Origin: Clostridiales bacterium | Lineage (GTDB): Bacteria > Bacillota > Clostridia > Christensenellales > UBA1242 | Length of the DNA: 34,193 nt | NCBI GenBank assembly: GCA_015055905.1 | Contig: SVHI01000014.1 | Span: forward strand, 1 to 34,193 | Direction of reading: 5' to 3' | Shown: one piece after another, positions 1 to 8,486 of the stretch | Layout: every line of letters starts with the position of its first letter | Numbering within the stretch: position 1 is the stretch's first letter | The notes under the pieces: generated by a model | Told to the model about the DNA's origin: nothing | Databases searched by the model: none | Seen by the model: only the letters and a program-made list of their open reading frames with translations | Made by a program: the position numbers and the translations under genes

Positions 1-651
1 AAGAGTGTAATATTCTTCAGCGCCTTTGGCTGCAGTAACCAAGTGAAATACTGCATCATAACGGTCTCTAGCATAGTTTTCCTTAAGCCCAAGTTCCCTT
101 AATAGCATCGAAAATTCTTTTGGTGTGACATAAGACTTGCAATCCATAATGCCTCGGTCATAAATTAACACGATTTTCTTTTCATCAACAAGTTTTGCAA
201 GTTCGTCATAAACCTTTTCTTTTGCGATTTCGGCAAGCATAATTGCCTTTTCAAAATCATAGTTCGATTTAAAAACATTTCTATTAACGCCTGCCAAAAT
301 TAGTTCGGTGGCGGTTTCTGGAACAAATATGGTGTGAAAACCATTTCTTGAAAGTGCTCTTTGAATCCAGCCCATAGCGGTTGTCTTTCCAGAGCAAGGT
401 CCGCCAGTTATAACAAATTTAAAAATTTGTTTTTCTTCATTTAAAGCAAGATGCTTTGTTAAGTCTTCAATCGATAAATTAAATAGTTTCGCAAATGCCA
501 AAAGTTTTTCAGTTGATGGCTTGCTTGTTCCGTTTTCCCATTTAGAAACGGCTTTGTTTGTAACGTTCAAAAACGCTGCAAGTTCCGCTTGACTCATTCC
601 AGCCTCACGCCTAACTTTGCTCAAATAGTTACCAAACTCAAAATCGTTCAT
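1..651 (-). CDS. XRE-family HTH + AAA ATPase (P-loop) protein, partial (C-terminus off window)
   Basis: Read by hand on the minus strand from ATG at 651: MNDFEFGNYLSKVRREAGMSQAELAAFLNVTNKAVSKWENGTSKPS (HTH_3-like), then FVITGGPCSGKTTAMGWIQ (Walker A). SD-like gaggtg lies upstream. Open to the window edge. Confidence 0.85.
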   Translation of the reverse strand, partial: MNDFEFGNYLSKVRREAGMSQAELAAFLNVTNKAVSKWENGTSKPSTEKLLAFAKLFNLSIEDLTKHLALNEEKQIFKFVITGGPCSGKTTAMGWIQRALSRNGFHTIFVPETATELILAGVNRNVFKSNYDFEKAIMLAEIAKEKVYDELAKLVDEKKIVLIYDRGIMDCKSYVTPKEFSMLLRELGLKENYARDRYDAVFHLVTAAKGAEEYYTL

Positions 652-756
652 ATAACACCTCTTTTTCAATTTACGAATTCATTATAGCAAACAAAAAGTC
701 TCTTTTCAATACATTTTTGTCTACTATTGGTAGATATTTTTTTATTTTGCAAAACA

Positions 757-785
757 AAAAGACCTTTTTATTTTAAGGTCTTTTA
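757..785. terminator. Rho-independent terminator hairpin (aaaagacc...ggtctttt)
   Basis: Inverted repeat with A/T tails just after the stop of the 773-1318 minus CDS. Confidence 0.55.
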
Positions 786-1318
786 AAAAGCTTAACAGCA
801 GCGTTTCCAAATGAGTTGATTTGCACTTGATTGTCAAAGTCTGGCTCAATGCCATTCAACACACATTCCATAAAAGAGCAGAGGTTGTTGTGTGAAACAA
901 TCAAAACATTCTCACGCTTTTCGTTTTCCAAAAGCCAAGCCAAAAACTCTTTCACACGCTTTAAAACATCTGGATATGGTTCCATTTTGCAAGAGACAAG
1001 TCTCTTTGCTTTCATTTCTTTTTCTTCATCGGTGAGCATTCTCCAAAGTCTTCTAGAGAATATTCCTTGGTCGATTTCAGTTATTCTTTCGTCTTTAATA
1101 ATAGGCACACCGTGATATTGATTCATTATTCTAGCGGTTTGCATTGTTCTCATCAATGGCGATGCATAAATGACATCAAACTTCACGTCTTTATATTGTT
1201 TTGCTTGGTTTTCTGCAAGTTCCAAACCCGCTTTGCTTAACTTGTTTTGTGTTCTGCCTTGAGTTCTGCCTTGTTCATTCCAATTTGTTGTGCCGTGGCG
1301 CATAATATAAATATTCAT
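773..1318 (-). CDS. Histidine phosphatase family protein (phosphoglycerate mutase-like)
   Basis: N-terminal MNIYIMRHGTTNWNEQGRTQG (RHG motif) and later VLIVSHNN; SD gaggta upstream. Confidence 0.92.
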   Translation of the reverse strand: MNIYIMRHGTTNWNEQGRTQGRTQNKLSKAGLELAENQAKQYKDVKFDVIYASPLMRTMQTARIMNQYHGVPIIKDERITEIDQGIFSRRLWRMLTDEEKEMKAKRLVSCKMEPYPDVLKRVKEFLAWLLENEKRENVLIVSHNNLCSFMECVLNGIEPDFDNQVQINSFGNAAVKLFKRP

Positions 1319-1407
1319 ATTTTACCTCAATTCAATTTTAGCATAACAGCATAATTTTGTCATTTATATTTTAACATAAGTTTTCCTTTGCTCATAACAT
1401 AAACTAT

Positions 1408-2292
1408 ATGAAAAAATGTATTTTTAAGGGCAGTGGTGTCGCATTGGTCACGCCTTTTAATAAGAACGGAGACATCAATTTTTTCGAACTAAAGCGACTA
1501 ATTGAGTTTCAAATTGTGTCAGGCACAAAGGCAATTATTGTTCTTGGAACAACAGGTGAATCACCAACAATAACTTTTGAAGAAAGAGAAAAAATTATCA
1601 AGTTTTGCGTGTCTCAAGTAAGTGGACGAGTGCCAGTGATTGTTGGAACTGGCTCAAACTCAACACAAACAGCAATCAATCTCACAAAACAAGCCGAGTC
1701 ACTTGGCGCAGACGCCGCACTCATTGTTTCACCATATTACAACAAATGCTCGCAGCGCGGTTTATTTGAACACTACAAATCAATCGCAAGGTCAAGTTCT
1801 TTGCCAATAATTTTATATAATGTTCCATCAAGAACTGGAGTTAACATCCTGCCACAAACCGCCATCAAACTCTCAAAGATAAAAAATATTGTTGGCATAA
1901 AGGAAGCCAGTGGCAACATTTCACAAATAATGGAACTTTTGCAAACAAAGCCTCTTTCTTTCAAGGTTTATTCTGGCGACGATTCACTCACATTTCCATT
2001 GATTTGTCTCGGTGCAAGCGGTGTTATTTCAGTTACTGCAAATTGCTATCCAAATGATGTTTCAAATCTTTGTGACTTTGCTTTAAAAGGTGACTTTAAA
2101 AATGCTCTTAGCCTACACAAAAAACTATATGAAATCAACAAAAACCTATTTTTAGAGTTCAACCCAATCTGCATAAAACACTATATGAATCTGCTTGGAC
2201 GAAATGTTGGTGAAACAAGACTTCCACTAACAAAACCAGCAAAAGAAACTATTCAAAAACTCATCAAAACAAAGGGGCTTTATGAAACTTAA
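1408..2292 (+). CDS. dapA: 4-hydroxy-tetrahydrodipicolinate synthase
   Basis: GSGVALVTPFNKNGDINF, GTTGESPTITFEE, YYNKCSQRGLFEHY, LYNVPSRTG, GIKEASGN motifs; 294 aa. Confidence 0.96.
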   Translation: MKKCIFKGSGVALVTPFNKNGDINFFELKRLIEFQIVSGTKAIIVLGTTGESPTITFEEREKIIKFCVSQVSGRVPVIVGTGSNSTQTAINLTKQAESLGADAALIVSPYYNKCSQRGLFEHYKSIARSSSLPIILYNVPSRTGVNILPQTAIKLSKIKNIVGIKEASGNISQIMELLQTKPLSFKVYSGDDSLTFPLICLGASGVISVTANCYPNDVSNLCDFALKGDFKNALSLHKKLYEINKNLFLEFNPICIKHYMNLLGRNVGETRLPLTKPAKETIQKLIKTKGLYET

Positions 2293-3241
2293 CATTGGCA
2301 TTATCGGCTATGGAAATCTTGGAAAATCAGTTGAGCAAATCATACTTTCAAAAAACGAATATAATCTCGTTGCAATCTTTTCAAGAAGGACAGTCAAGTC
2401 ACGCTATAACTCACTTATAGATAATTATGAAAATATAACAAAATATAAATCACATATTGATGTTATGTTGCTCTGCGGAGGTTCAAAAAATGATTTGCCA
2501 CCACAAACTGCTGAGGCCCTCAAGTTTTTTGATTGCATCAACGCATTCGATACCCACGCAAAAATTTGCGGTGAATTAACTAGACTTGGTCGCATCGCTA
2601 AAAAAACAAACCATAGACTAATTATGTGCACAGGATGGGACCCTGGCGTGTTTAGTGTTGTTCGTGGGCTTTTTTACGCAATCTCTAACCGCAAGCCAAC
2701 AACTTTTTGGGGAAAGGGCATAAGTATGGGGCACAGTGACGCAATTCGTCAGGTGGCGGGAGTCAAAGACGCTGTTCAATTCACAATACCAAACCCTAAC
2801 GCAATAAGGCTTGTTAGAAAAAATATGATTGACACAGAACTTCCACTTCACTTTAGAGATTGCTATGTGGTTTGTGACAAACCAAAACAAAAACAGATTG
2901 AGCGAACCATTAGGCAAATGCCAAACTATTTCAAAGGTCAACCAACAAGTGTGACCTATGTGTCACATAATACTATCAATAGCCTCAAAAAAAGAATGCG
3001 ACACAAAGGTCAAATTATAACATCTTTCAAAACAATTCAAGGCACAAAAACAGCTGCCGAATTTAAACTTTCAATGGAGTCAAATTCAAATCTCACCGCT
3101 GCAATTATGTGCGCATATATAAAAGCAATAGGCAACCTAAAACTCCACAAAGTCAGCGGGGCATACACTTGCTTAGATGTTCCAATCTCGTTTTTATTTT
3201 CTAAAGAAGAACGACAAAAAGTTATAAATGAACTATGCTAG
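2282..3241 (+). CDS. ddh: meso-diaminopimelate dehydrogenase
   Basis: 319 aa; Rossmann IGIIGYGNLGKSVE, CTGWDPGVFSVVR, WGKGISMGHSDAIRQVAGVKDAVQFTIP; overlaps the 3' end of dapA by 11 bp. Confidence 0.93.
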   Translation: MKLNIGIIGYGNLGKSVEQIILSKNEYNLVAIFSRRTVKSRYNSLIDNYENITKYKSHIDVMLLCGGSKNDLPPQTAEALKFFDCINAFDTHAKICGELTRLGRIAKKTNHRLIMCTGWDPGVFSVVRGLFYAISNRKPTTFWGKGISMGHSDAIRQVAGVKDAVQFTIPNPNAIRLVRKNMIDTELPLHFRDCYVVCDKPKQKQIERTIRQMPNYFKGQPTSVTYVSHNTINSLKKRMRHKGQIITSFKTIQGTKTAAEFKLSMESNSNLTAAIMCAYIKAIGNLKLHKVSGAYTCLDVPISFLFSKEERQKVINELC

Positions 3242-3323
3242 AGAGCTTTTGAACCATTAAATCTATTTACAAAAATTGCTTAGTGTGATAGAATATGAAC
3301 TAGACTATTTAGCGGAGGATTTT

Positions 3324-4118
3324 ATGACTTACGACGAGTCGGAAGAAAATATTTCTCTAGCATTAACCGAGCTAGACACAGTTAGAAACATTCTAAACAG
3401 AGAACATAAGGCAACAATGCAAATTTATGACAAGTTCAATCAAGCGTGCGAGTATTTTTCTTGCAAGGGCGAAATTGAATCAATGCCAACAAACATAGAC
3501 GAAGTTGATGGCTATTATGACTCAAGCAACTCCATTATGACAAAATATTTTATGTCAAAAGGTGACAAGTCTTGCTATAACAACTTATTCAACCTTGTGA
3601 ATTTCTTTTTAAATCACCAGGGCACAAGCGCGCAGTTTGCTGGAGCACTTTCACTTGTTTTTGCAAACGATAAAAATATTCGTGTTTTTCCTGTTAGAAT
3701 CAAGATTAAACTCAAAAATGCAGAGCAGACAGCCGATTCTTTCTGTTTTGTAAACCTTGTTCAAATCATTGATAACGACGGAACTCTCATTCACTCGTAT
3801 TATGTTGATATTTTCAACAACATTCCTGCAACCATTGAACACAGCAAACTTCTTTCAAGGCTTGCAGACAAACTTACAAACGAACACCAAGAGTGCATCT
3901 ATGCTGAAATTGACGGAATTAATTTTTATGACCCAGACATAGACATAAAAAAGAACTTCACAATATTTGAATGCTTGACAGATGCTGGCGGAGTTGACTT
4001 CAACTTTGACGGCTATAACTTTGACTACACAAACGCAGCAGTCGAAAATTGCATTGACCTAAAGAACTATATCGCAAAAAAAGATTATAAAGAACATTTG
4101 GAAAATTATTTAAAATAA
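3324..4118 (+). CDS. Hypothetical protein, possibly transglutaminase-like fold
   Basis: Track ORF 3276-4118; the likely start is ATG 3324, preceded by ggagg. The segment GTSAQFAGALSLVFANDKNIRVFPVRIK...FVNLVQIIDNDGTLIHSYYVDI loosely recalls transglutaminase-like layouts (weak). Confidence 0.7.
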   Translation: MTYDESEENISLALTELDTVRNILNREHKATMQIYDKFNQACEYFSCKGEIESMPTNIDEVDGYYDSSNSIMTKYFMSKGDKSCYNNLFNLVNFFLNHQGTSAQFAGALSLVFANDKNIRVFPVRIKIKLKNAEQTADSFCFVNLVQIIDNDGTLIHSYYVDIFNNIPATIEHSKLLSRLADKLTNEHQECIYAEIDGINFYDPDIDIKKNFTIFECLTDAGGVDFNFDGYNFDYTNAAVENCIDLKNYIAKKDYKEHLENYLK

Positions 4119-4150
4119 AAAGGTCTTAGCAAAACGCTAAGACTTTTTTT
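4116..4150. terminator. Bidirectional Rho-independent terminator
   Basis: aaaaaggtcttagcaaaacgctaagactttttt between convergent genes. Confidence 0.8.
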
Positions 4151-4382
4151 ATGCAACAACTTTTGGGTGTTTCCATACGATTGTGCAAACAAGGTCTGCC
4201 ACCCAGCAAATAACTGAGCCTGGAACAATCCACAAAATACCAACAACGAGCATAAGAGTGTTTTTCTCGGCAACAGCTTTGCAGATTCTATACACGCCCC
4301 AAGCAATGTTCAAAACAGGCAAGCATAATAAAATTTTCACAATCCAAGGCAATTTATCAAAAGCATTTACAACATCTTTCAT
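4149..4382 (-). CDS. Small two-TM membrane protein
   Basis: 77 aa with two hydrophobic segments; SD ggag upstream; divergent from the similar 4559-4783 protein. Confidence 0.7.
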   Translation of the reverse strand: MKDVVNAFDKLPWIVKILLCLPVLNIAWGVYRICKAVAEKNTLMLVVGILWIVPGSVICWVADLVCTIVWKHPKVVA

Positions 4383-4558
4383 TTATTTATCTCCTTCATA
4401 GTTCAATAATATGAACCTTCGATTGCTTTTAGAATTATTTTGTGGCAAATTTTAAAAAATTATTTATAAATTGAAAGCATTAAGCGAAATTTATTTGCCA
4501 ATGTGTCTCACTATTTGATAAAATTAAATCAGCAAATAAAACAAATGGAGGAAAAACT

Positions 4559-4783
4559 ATGGCTAAGAAAACATCTGATTACTTTGGTTTAAGCTATATC
4601 GTAAGTTTAATTCTTGCAATTATTCCTATCACTTCTGCAATCTGTGGTTGTGTTACAAGAATTAAAGAAGGCAAAATTGTTGCTGGTCTTCTTCGTATTT
4701 TACTTGGTTGGAACGTTATTTATCTTTGCGACCTTGTTCTTATGATTGTTAGCAAACACATTTTAAGACTCCTTAATGTTTAG
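4559..4783 (+). CDS. Small two-TM membrane protein, probable paralogue of 4149-4382
   Basis: 74 aa; strong SD (ggaggaaaaact-ATG); shares an IV-L...P...R...K...G...VI...DLV..IV.KH pattern with its neighbour. Confidence 0.75.
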   Translation: MAKKTSDYFGLSYIVSLILAIIPITSAICGCVTRIKEGKIVAGLLRILLGWNVIYLCDLVLMIVSKHILRLLNV

Positions 4784-4796
4784 TTATAGGAAAAAC

Positions 4797-4827
4797 GACC
4801 TCTCTAGAAATAGGGAGGTTTTTTATT
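4797..4827 (+). terminator. Rho-independent terminator
   Basis: cctctct agaaat agggagg followed by a T-run. Confidence 0.7.
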
Positions 4828-4919
4828 TTGTTTCAAATAAAATAAGGTTTTTATTGCTTTTTTCGATGCCTTATTATATAATACATAATGTATTATTATA
4901 GATAAAAAAGAGGAATATT

Positions 4920-6734
4920 ATGGTTACAGATAGACAACTTAAAGCATTATGGAAAGACTTTTTCACAAAACACGGTTTTAAACAAATCCAAAACAGTTCA
5001 CTCATTCCTGAAAATGACCCAACTGTTTTGTTCACAACAGCAGGTATGCACCCGCTTGTTCCATATCTTTTGGGCGAAAAGCACCCGTCAGGTGATAAAC
5101 TTTTTGACACACAAAGATGTATTAGAACTGGCGACATCGACAGCGTTGGTGACTTCAACCACAACACATTCTTTGAAATGCTTGGAAACTGGTTCTTGGG
5201 TTCTTGTCCAAAAGACGAAATGATTAAACTCTCTTATGAGTTCTTAACAAGCAAGGAATATCTTGGAATCGACCCAAACAAACTTTCAGTTACAGTTTTT
5301 GAAGGTGACGAAACAGCACCAAGAGACGAACTCGCTGCAAAAACTTGGGAAGAATGCGGAATCGCAAAAGACCATATTTTCTTTAACCCTAAAGAAGACA
5401 ACTGGTGGGGACTTGGAAGTGGTGTAGGACCTTGCGGACCTGACACTGAAATGTTCTATGATTCAGGCAAAGAAAAATGTTCTCCAGATTGTAAACCTGG
5501 CTGTCACTGCGGAAAATACAACGAAATCTGGAACGACGTATTTATGCAATACAGAGTTGAAAACGCTGGCGAAAAAGCTCAAGCCCTTGCAAATCCAAAC
5601 ATTGATACTGGTATGGGCGTTGAAAGAACAATCTGCGTTCTCAATAATGTAAAGAGCAGTTACGACGTTGGTATCTTCAAAGAAGTTATCGACTTTATGG
5701 ATAGCAAAGCAGAAATCAAAAACAGCGATGAAACTGTTAAGTCATACAGAATTTTGGCTGACCACTTGAGAAGCACAGTGTTTATCTTGGGCGACGAAAA
5801 GGCTATCAAGCCATCAAACGTTGGTCAAGGCTACATTCTTCGTAGATTCATTCGTAGAAGTGTTAACCACGCAAGAAAAATCGGCTTAGACACAAAGTTC
5901 TTTGCTGATGTTGCTGACCTTTACATCAATTATTATTCTTATGACTATGACATTCTCACAAAGAATGCTGAAGTTATTAAAACAGAACTTTCAATCGAGG
6001 TTGAAAAATTCGCTAAGGCAATCGACCAAGGTTTCAAAGAATTTGAAAAGGTTATAAATGGAATTGAAAGACACAAACAATTTGCTAAAGAAGGCGAAAT
6101 TGTTGAAAATATCATTTCAGGAAAAGCCGCATTTAGACTCTTTGATACATTCGGTTTCCCATATGAACTTACCGAAGAAATCGCAAAAGAAAGAGGCTAC
6201 GAAGTTGACAAGGCTGGCTATGATGAAGCATTCAAGGCTCACCAAGACCTTTCTCGTTCAGCATCTGCTGGAACTTTTAAGGGCGGTCTCGCTGACTCAT
6301 CTTATGAAACAGCAAAACTTCACACAGCAACTCACATTATGCTTGCAGGTCTTAAAAAGATGTTTGGCAACCAAGTTGAGCAAAAAGGTTCAAACATCAC
6401 ACCTGAAAGACTTCGTTTTGACTTCAACCTTGACCACAAAATGACACCTGAAGAAATCAAAGAACTTGAAGATTTCGTTAACAACGTAATTCAAAAGAAA
6501 CTTGATGTAACTTGCACTGAAATGACTCTTGAAGAGGCTAGAGCAGCAGGTGCTCACGGTGTATTCGATTCAAAATATGGCGAAAAGGTTAAAATTTACA
6601 CAATCGGTGATGTAGACAAACAAATCTGTGGCGGACCACACGCTAAAAACACAGAAGACCTTCATCACTTTACAATCAAAAAAGAAGAAAGCTCTTCTTC
6701 TGGTATTAGAAGAATCAAGGCTATTCTCGACTAA
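4920..6734 (+). CDS. alaS: Alanine--tRNA ligase, short form (catalytic + editing domains, no C-Ala/DHHA1)
   Basis: FFTKHGFKQIQNSSLIPENDPTVLFTTAGMHPLVPYLLGEKHPSGDKLFDTQRCIRTGDIDSVG; editing motifs HTATH and CGGPH; ends at SSSGIRRIKAILD, where longer AlaRS proteins continue. Confidence 0.95.
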   Translation: MVTDRQLKALWKDFFTKHGFKQIQNSSLIPENDPTVLFTTAGMHPLVPYLLGEKHPSGDKLFDTQRCIRTGDIDSVGDFNHNTFFEMLGNWFLGSCPKDEMIKLSYEFLTSKEYLGIDPNKLSVTVFEGDETAPRDELAAKTWEECGIAKDHIFFNPKEDNWWGLGSGVGPCGPDTEMFYDSGKEKCSPDCKPGCHCGKYNEIWNDVFMQYRVENAGEKAQALANPNIDTGMGVERTICVLNNVKSSYDVGIFKEVIDFMDSKAEIKNSDETVKSYRILADHLRSTVFILGDEKAIKPSNVGQGYILRRFIRRSVNHARKIGLDTKFFADVADLYINYYSYDYDILTKNAEVIKTELSIEVEKFAKAIDQGFKEFEKVINGIERHKQFAKEGEIVENIISGKAAFRLFDTFGFPYELTEEIAKERGYEVDKAGYDEAFKAHQDLSRSASAGTFKGGLADSSYETAKLHTATHIMLAGLKKMFGNQVEQKGSNITPERLRFDFNLDHKMTPEEIKELEDFVNNVIQKKLDVTCTEMTLEEARAAGAHGVFDSKYGEKVKIYTIGDVDKQICGGPHAKNTEDLHHFTIKKEESSSSGIRRIKAILD

Positions 6735-6745
6735 AGGAGAAACTT

Positions 6746-8449
6746 ATGTTACTTAGCAAATTATGCGGAGTGAGAACAAAAGATATTCCTTCAGACGCAA
6801 AAATGGTCAGCCACCAACTTATGCTTCGTGCTGGCTATATGAAACAAATGTCTAACGGAATCTATACACTTTCTGCACTCGCACAAAAAACTTGTTTAAA
6901 AATAGAAAACATCATTCGTGAAGAAATGAACAAACTCGAAGGACAAGAAGTTAAATTCCCAGTCGTTATGCCAAAAGAACTCTGGGATATGTCTGGAAGA
7001 TACACTTCAATCGGCAGCGAGATGGTTCGTTTCGAAGATAGAAACAATCACAAAATGCTTCTTGGAATGACTCACGAAGAGGCTAGTGTTCACCTTGCAA
7101 AAAACTGGGTGACATCACACTCTCAACTTCCATTTATGATTTATCAAATCCAAACAAAGTTTAGAGACGAGCCAAGAAGTCGTGGCGGACTCATTCGTGT
7201 TCGTGAATTCACAATGAAAGACGCATATTCATTCCACACATCAATGGAAGACCTTGACAAATATTATATGCGTGTTCACGAAGCATACGAAAACATCTAC
7301 AAAAGAATTGGTCTTAAGCACTTCATTTCAGTTAAATCAGACACTGGTATGATGGGCGGAAGCGTTGCTCACGAATTTATGAGCATCAACGATTCTGGTG
7401 AAGATGAACTCATTCTTTGCGACTGTGGTTATAAATCTAACCAAGAAGTTGCTGAATGTGTTGAAATGCCTGCATCAAACGAGGCAGTTAAAGGCGAAAT
7501 CAAAGAAGTTTTCACTGACGACGCAAAAGAAATCGATGCAGTTTGCAAATTGCTTGGAACTGACGCTGCTCACACTGTTAAGGCTGTGGCATACGCAATC
7601 AAAGGCGAAGACGGAATCGTTCTTGCATTTGTTCGCGGCGACAAAGAAATCAATGAAGCAAAACTTAAAAAAGTTACTAAAAAGGATATCGTTCCTTTCT
7701 CAGCAGAAAATGACTCACGTCTTTGCGCTGGAAACATCGGTCCAATCGGCTTGAAACTTGATGGCGGCTGCGTTATTGTTTATGACAACTCTTTGAAAAA
7801 TGCCGTTAATATGGTTATTGGTGCAAACAAAAAAGATTATCACCTTGACAATGTTTGCATCGCTAGAGACCTTCCAAACATTGAATTTTTCGATATTGCA
7901 AAGGTTCAAGACGGTGACACCTGTCCACTTTGCGGCAAAGGCAAAGTTCACATTGCTCACGGCATTGAAATCGGCAATATTTTCCAACTTGGAACAAAAT
8001 ACACCGATTCAATGGGTATGCGTGTTTCTGGTCCAGACAGCAAAGAAATTACTCCAATTATGGGCTGTTATGGCATTGGCGTAGGCAGAAACCTCGCTTG
8101 TGTTATTGAAGATAACCACGACGATTATGGCATTATTATGCCAAAGGAAATCGCTCCTTATCCAGTTCACATTTGTGCTCTTAGACTCGATGACGAAAGA
8201 GTTCAAGAAACCACAAATAAACTCTATAGCGACCTTGAAAAGTCTGGCATTGAATGTTTATTTGATGACAGAAACGTGTCTCCAGGCATCAAGTTTGCTG
8301 AGGCTGACCTTATTGGTATGCCAGTTAGACTTGTTGTTTCACCAAAGGGTCTTGAAGAAAACCTTGTTGAAATCAAAAACAGAGCAACTGGGGAAGTTGT
8401 TAAGGTTAATCCAGACAAAGCAGTTGAAACAATTAAATCAATGTTATAA
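6746..8449 (+). CDS. proS: Proline--tRNA ligase (bacterial type with INS editing domain)
   Basis: LMLRAGYMKQMSNGIYTL, LGMTHEEA, QTKFRDEPRSRGGLIRVREFTMKDAYSFH, GCYGIGVGR; SD aaggaga; 11-bp gap after alaS. Confidence 0.96.
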   Translation: MLLSKLCGVRTKDIPSDAKMVSHQLMLRAGYMKQMSNGIYTLSALAQKTCLKIENIIREEMNKLEGQEVKFPVVMPKELWDMSGRYTSIGSEMVRFEDRNNHKMLLGMTHEEASVHLAKNWVTSHSQLPFMIYQIQTKFRDEPRSRGGLIRVREFTMKDAYSFHTSMEDLDKYYMRVHEAYENIYKRIGLKHFISVKSDTGMMGGSVAHEFMSINDSGEDELILCDCGYKSNQEVAECVEMPASNEAVKGEIKEVFTDDAKEIDAVCKLLGTDAAHTVKAVAYAIKGEDGIVLAFVRGDKEINEAKLKKVTKKDIVPFSAENDSRLCAGNIGPIGLKLDGGCVIVYDNSLKNAVNMVIGANKKDYHLDNVCIARDLPNIEFFDIAKVQDGDTCPLCGKGKVHIAHGIEIGNIFQLGTKYTDSMGMRVSGPDSKEITPIMGCYGIGVGRNLACVIEDNHDDYGIIMPKEIAPYPVHICALRLDDERVQETTNKLYSDLEKSGIECLFDDRNVSPGIKFAEADLIGMPVRLVVSPKGLEENLVEIKNRATGEVVKVNPDKAVETIKSML

Positions 8450-8455
8450 AACAAA

Positions 8456-8486
8456 AAAGATAAGCAAATTGCTTATCTTTTTTTAT
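8456..8486. terminator. Rho-independent terminator between proS and xer-like gene
   Basis: agataagcaa/ttgcttatct stem plus T-run. Confidence 0.85.

Noticed and set aside
1319-1407. Possible lysine riboswitch upstream of dapA
   Set aside because: The intergenic region is under 90 nt and shows no conserved lysine-riboswitch features; too short for that class.
4784-4919. Possible T-box leader upstream of alaS
   Set aside because: Most of the short interval is the upstream terminator and AT-rich DNA; no T-box sequence or specifier stem recognised.
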